A stretch of DNA of 16,376 nt from Patescibacteria group bacterium (GTDB lineage: Bacteria; Patescibacteriota; Minisyncoccia; UBA6257; Colwellbacteraceae): NCBI GenBank assembly GCA_023474185.1, contig JAMCXR010000013.1, positions 336 through 16,711 of the forward strand. The letters are read 5' to 3'. How positions within the stretch are numbered: the stretch's first letter is position 1; each line of letters begins with the position of its first letter. The notes under the pieces are model-generated. The model saw nothing but the letters and a program-made list of their open reading frames with translations, was not told the origin of the DNA and did not search any database. The translations under genes were made by a program, and so were the position numbers. Shown here piece by piece: positions 13,749 through 16,376 of this stretch.

Positions 13749-15560
13749 CTATTTTGATTTCGATGCATTCTTCTTATCGAGGTCCGTCAGGTAGAGTTTT
13801 CTTATTCTGATACTCCCCGGAGTCACTTCGACCAATTCGTCGTCTCCGATATAATCCAGCGCATATTCCAGAGTCAGCTGAACTGGGGTTTCCAGTTGAT
13901 CCTGCAGCCCCTCGTTTTTGGCGCGGAAGTTGGTCAGTTCCCTGGTGCGGCAGACGTGGACGCGGATGTCTTCCGGCCGGGCGTTTTCTCCGACAACCAT
14001 TCCGGCATATACCGGTACTCCAGCGGCCAGGAAAAGCTTTCCGCGCCCTTGGGCTGTCACCAATCCGTAATTATTCGTCAATCCCGCTTCGGTGGCGATA
14101 ATCGAGCCGTGCGCCGACTCCGGTAGGTCGCCTTTATATTCTTCGTATCCGGTAAATAGGCTGTTCATGATGCCAGTTCCCTTGGTAGCGGTTAAAAACG
14201 GATTTCTGATGCCGATAAGTCCCCTCGTTGGAATGGCAAAATCCATAAAAACAGTTCCGCCATCAACCCGCATATCTTTCATAAGACCGAGCCGCTTGCC
14301 CATCATTTCGATTACCGCTCCGGAGTGCGCCTCCGGCACCTCCACGGAAACCAGCTCCATCGGTTCCGTCTTTTTTCCCTCCGAAGATTCCCTGAAAATG
14401 ACTTGGGGCTTAGAAACCTCCAATTCGTATCCTTCACGGCGCATTTTCTCTATCAGGATAGAAAGGTGAAGCTCTCCTCTGCCAGCCACGATCCAGTGGT
14501 CGCTCGTGTCGGTCGGCTTCACCTGCAAGGCCACGTCGGTCTCAAGCTCGTGCTCCAGTCGCTCTTTGATGTTCCGGGAAGTAATTAACTTCCCTTCTTT
14601 GCCGCGGAAGGGAGAAGTATTAACTCCGATAATCATCTTGATTGTCGGTTCGTCAATTTTAATCGTTGGAAGTGCCCGAGGGTTTTCCGGATCGGTAATG
14701 GTTTCCCCTATCGTTATGTCCGGTATTCCGGCGATAGCCGCGATATCTCCGGCTTGGACTTCGTCGACGTCCACCCTGTTTAAGCCGTCGAAAATCATCA
14801 ACGAACTTAACTGGGCTCTTTTTGTTTCGCCCACCCTGTTAATGTGGGCGACGGTCATTCCTTTCTTCAATATCCCGGCGTAAAGCCGGCCCACGCCGAT
14901 TTTCCCTTTATAGCTGTCGTAAGCCAAATTAACGATTAGCATTTGCAGCGGCAGTTCTTTGTCGATTTCCGGCGCCGGAACATGCTTGATGATGGTTTCA
15001 AAAAGCGGACAGATGTCCCGCATCTCGCTCAAATTCTTGGTGAGTCCGGCTTTGCCCTGCACGGCGGAAGCATAGACTATCGGGAATTCTATCTGCTCTT
15101 CGTTGGCTCCGAGTTCCAAGAACAGATCATAGGTGGCGTTCAGCGCCCATTCCGGTCTGGCGTCCGGTTTGTCGATTTTGCTGATAACCACGACCACCCT
15201 ATGCCCGGCCTCGATGGCTTTTTTTAAGACGAATTTGGTTTGCGGCATCGGCCCTTCTTTTGCGTCCACTAAAAGAAGCACCCCGTCGACCATGCGCATG
15301 ATTCGTTCGACTTCTCCTCCGAAATCCGCGTGCCCCGGGGTATCCACGATATTAATTTTCACGCCGGCATGCATCACGGCGGCATTTTTGGAAAAAATAG
15401 TAATGCCTCTTTCCCGTTCCAACTCGTTGCTGTCCATTATGAGTTCCTGGGGCATATCCATTTTTAATTTGAAATTGTCGGATTGCCTTAATAAGGCATC
15501 AACCAAAGTGGTCTTGCCGTGGTCAACATGCGCTATGATGGCTATGTTTCTTATTTCCAT
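13749..15560 (-). CDS. typA: Ribosome-associated GTPase TypA/BipA
   Basis: A 603-residue translational GTPase of normal family length. MEIRNIAIIAHVDHGKTTLV contains the G1 loop (10-17); RGIT (51-54) is G2 and DTPGHADFGGEVERI starting at 73 is G3. The G4 motif reads SKID (127-130) instead of the usual NKxD. Domains II, III and V and the TypA-specific C-terminal region follow (RGLIGIRNPFLTATKGTGIM; GEYKGDL-like; YALDYIGDDELVEVTPGSIR). It acts on the 70S ribosome or late 50S assembly, mainly under cold or stress. No Shine-Dalgarno is seen before the ATG. The gene follows the rnpB terminator by about 10 bases, so it could be transcribed by readthrough from rnpB. Confidence 0.97.
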   Translation of the reverse strand: MEIRNIAIIAHVDHGKTTLVDALLRQSDNFKLKMDMPQELIMDSNELERERGITIFSKNAAVMHAGVKINIVDTPGHADFGGEVERIMRMVDGVLLLVDAKEGPMPQTKFVLKKAIEAGHRVVVVISKIDKPDARPEWALNATYDLFLELGANEEQIEFPIVYASAVQGKAGLTKNLSEMRDICPLFETIIKHVPAPEIDKELPLQMLIVNLAYDSYKGKIGVGRLYAGILKKGMTVAHINRVGETKRAQLSSLMIFDGLNRVDVDEVQAGDIAAIAGIPDITIGETITDPENPRALPTIKIDEPTIKMIIGVNTSPFRGKEGKLITSRNIKERLEHELETDVALQVKPTDTSDHWIVAGRGELHLSILIEKMRREGYELEVSKPQVIFRESSEGKKTEPMELVSVEVPEAHSGAVIEMMGKRLGLMKDMRVDGGTVFMDFAIPTRGLIGIRNPFLTATKGTGIMNSLFTGYEEYKGDLPESAHGSIIATEAGLTNNYGLVTAQGRGKLFLAAGVPVYAGMVVGENARPEDIRVHVCRTRELTNFRAKNEGLQDQLETPVQLTLEYALDYIGDDELVEVTPGSIRIRKLYLTDLDKKNASKSK

Positions 15561-15569
15561 TTTAATAAT

Positions 15570-15588
15570 AAAAAACGCCCAATTGGGC
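15570..15588 (-). terminator. Short terminator after rnpB
   Basis: GCCCAATTGGGC (15588-15577) followed on the minus strand by GTTTTTT. The stem is short (4 bp with an AATT loop), so it is probably weak and lets some transcripts into typA. Confidence 0.5.
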
Positions 15589-15646
15589 CCGTCTTGGCTT
15601 AGGCAGTAATAAATTACGACAAAATCGACAACTTATCAATATAAAA

Positions 15647-16014
15647 ACGGCAGGCATTAAGCGGGATTCTGTCGCGGGCAGTAATCTGTCTTGCTCTTCG
15701 ATCGCTCTCAGAGTCCGTTCCTTGATTTCTCTCGGAAGCGTTGCGGCACTCCCAAGCGCCTTGCGACGCTTGAGCGCGGCCTTGCACCCCATAAGGATTT
15801 AGCCGTTTCATTCCCTATATTTCTATAAGGATTCACCCGTCCGCCTCTCGACGGTTAGGGTGCCATCGGCCTTTCGACCTCCGGCGTCACTGCTCGCACC
15901 TCTGTCCTCGCGGACGCCAGTCGTTAGCTGGTATGTTTCTTTGTTTCCAAAGAGAGTGTCCCGACTTTCCTCCCCTGAACCCTTGCGGGCTGGAGTAACT
16001 GCCTTGCCTGCCGT
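15647..16014 (-). ncRNA. rnpB: RNase P RNA, bacterial type A
   Basis: The ribozyme that trims tRNA 5' ends. On the minus strand the outer helix P1 is formed by ACGGCAGGCA (16014-16005) and TGCCTGCCGT (15656-15647), a perfect 10 bp. The conserved GAGGAAAGTC of P4/CR-I lies about 35 bases in, and ACAGAATCCCGCTTA near the 3' end is the CR-V partner. A central AGGTGCGAGCAGTGACGCC region and a GGGGTGCAAGGCC block fit the type A specificity and catalytic domains. CR-I reads AAAGTCGGGAC where most bacteria have AAAGTCCGGGC, a local variation. The length of about 368 nt is usual. Promoter and terminator are both visible. Confidence 0.95.
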
Positions 16015-16022
16015 ACAGTTCC

Positions 16023-16051
16023 TGTATACCACACATTTTAACTTTTGGCAA
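16023..16051 (-). promoter_or_regulatory. Promoter of rnpB
   Basis: On the minus strand TTGCCA (16051-16046), a 17-base spacer and TATACA (16028-16023). The predicted start near 16016 coincides with the 5' strand of helix P1, which supports both calls. Confidence 0.7.
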
Positions 16052-16113
16052 TGGGAAAAAAGCGGGAGCGCTTACTGTTTACTGGTGCCGTCCTGCGTCA
16101 AGCAAATAAAAAA

Positions 16114-16376
16114 TTATAGGATTATGGAATCCAGCGCCTGGTTAACCAGTGCATCTGCTTCGCGGTTTTTTTCTCTCAGGATATGGGTAAATTCAACCTT
16201 CTTAAAATCTTGGCGCAAGTTCCATATTTCTATAAACAGCGGAAACAGCGATTCTTCCTTAAGCTTGTACTGGCCGGTAAGTTGGCTGTAAACCAATTCG
16301 CTGTCCATTCGCATTTCGATTTCCGCTTCCCGGCTCTTTTCTTTCCCGAGAAGCTGTAACGGGAAAACATAAAAAA
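16114..16376 (-). CDS. RNase HI-like protein (C-terminal part, runs off the right edge)
   Basis: The frame is open from the right edge, so the start lies outside the window; the ATG at 16314 is internal. Visible residues read LLGKEKSREAEIEMRMDSEL, then VYSQLTGQYKLKEESL, then EFTHILREKNREADALVNQA and LDSIIL. This is the second half of the stand-alone RNase HI/reverse-transcriptase-like family: the RMDSELV..QL.G.YK.K block supplies a catalytic Asp, and H..RE.N..AD..N.ALD the last acidic residue. Family members cut RNA in RNA-DNA hybrids. The catalytic N-terminal half is not visible. Its stop lies about 60 bases upstream of the rnpB promoter. Confidence 0.88.
   Translation of the reverse strand, partial: FYVFPLQLLGKEKSREAEIEMRMDSELVYSQLTGQYKLKEESLFPLFIEIWNLRQDFKKVEFTHILREKNREADALVNQALDSIIL

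Noticed and set aside
1..16376. CRISPR arrays, insertion sequences or an integrase
   Set aside because: No regularly spaced repeats, transposase motifs or tyrosine/serine recombinase motifs were seen on either strand.

Overview
The window looks like part of a small-genome bacterium of the Candidate Phyla Radiation (Patescibacteria, probably a Parcubacteria-type lineage). The pointers are a trigger factor without its PPIase domain, a tRNA-Gln without an encoded CCA end, several promoters that lie only a few bases from the start codon, small membrane-anchored proteins of unknown function, and a coiled-coil/C39-like secreted peptidase. This placement is inferred from gene content only; no search was possible. 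TGA behaves as a stop codon.

Left part (1-4950): a possible C-terminal tail of a plus-strand gene lies inside a perfect inverted repeat at the very edge of the window. It is followed by a minus-strand run. In transcription order this run includes a nucleotidyltransferase-fold protein, a YdeI-like domain protein, an RBBP9-like hydrolase, an anchored exported protein and a coiled-coil C39-like peptidase. A separate promoter then drives about 330 nt of GC-rich, highly structured RNA ending in a strong intrinsic terminator, and a dihydrofolate-reductase-family gene starts about 50 bases past that terminator. This promoter/leader/terminator/gene layout is the best candidate here for an undescribed regulatory RNA.

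Middle (about 4950-7950): an AT-rich accessory stretch downstream of the 3' end of tRNA-Gln(CUG). It holds small or unknown genes (including a 58-codon overlapping gene), a DUF5677-like protein, start-less gene fragments, a tRNA T-arm remnant and a recurrent intergenic hairpin element (CTCCGGT...ACC..GCTG). It reads as a site of repeated insertion and decay.

Right part (8124-16376): more conserved genes. A prolyl oligopeptidase is frameshifted just before its catalytic His by 13 bases identical to the start of the Illumina adapter, most likely an assembly artefact. Then come a small HExxH protein, an anchored FKBP-type PPIase, a DEAD-box RNA helicase divergent from trigger factor, a bidirectional terminator, TypA/BipA GTPase, RNase P RNA with promoter and terminator, and the C-terminal part of an RNase HI-like protein running off the right edge. 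The helicase, trigger factor, FKBP and TypA all serve RNA and protein folding or ribosome function; the separate FKBP may supply the PPIase activity that this trigger factor lacks.
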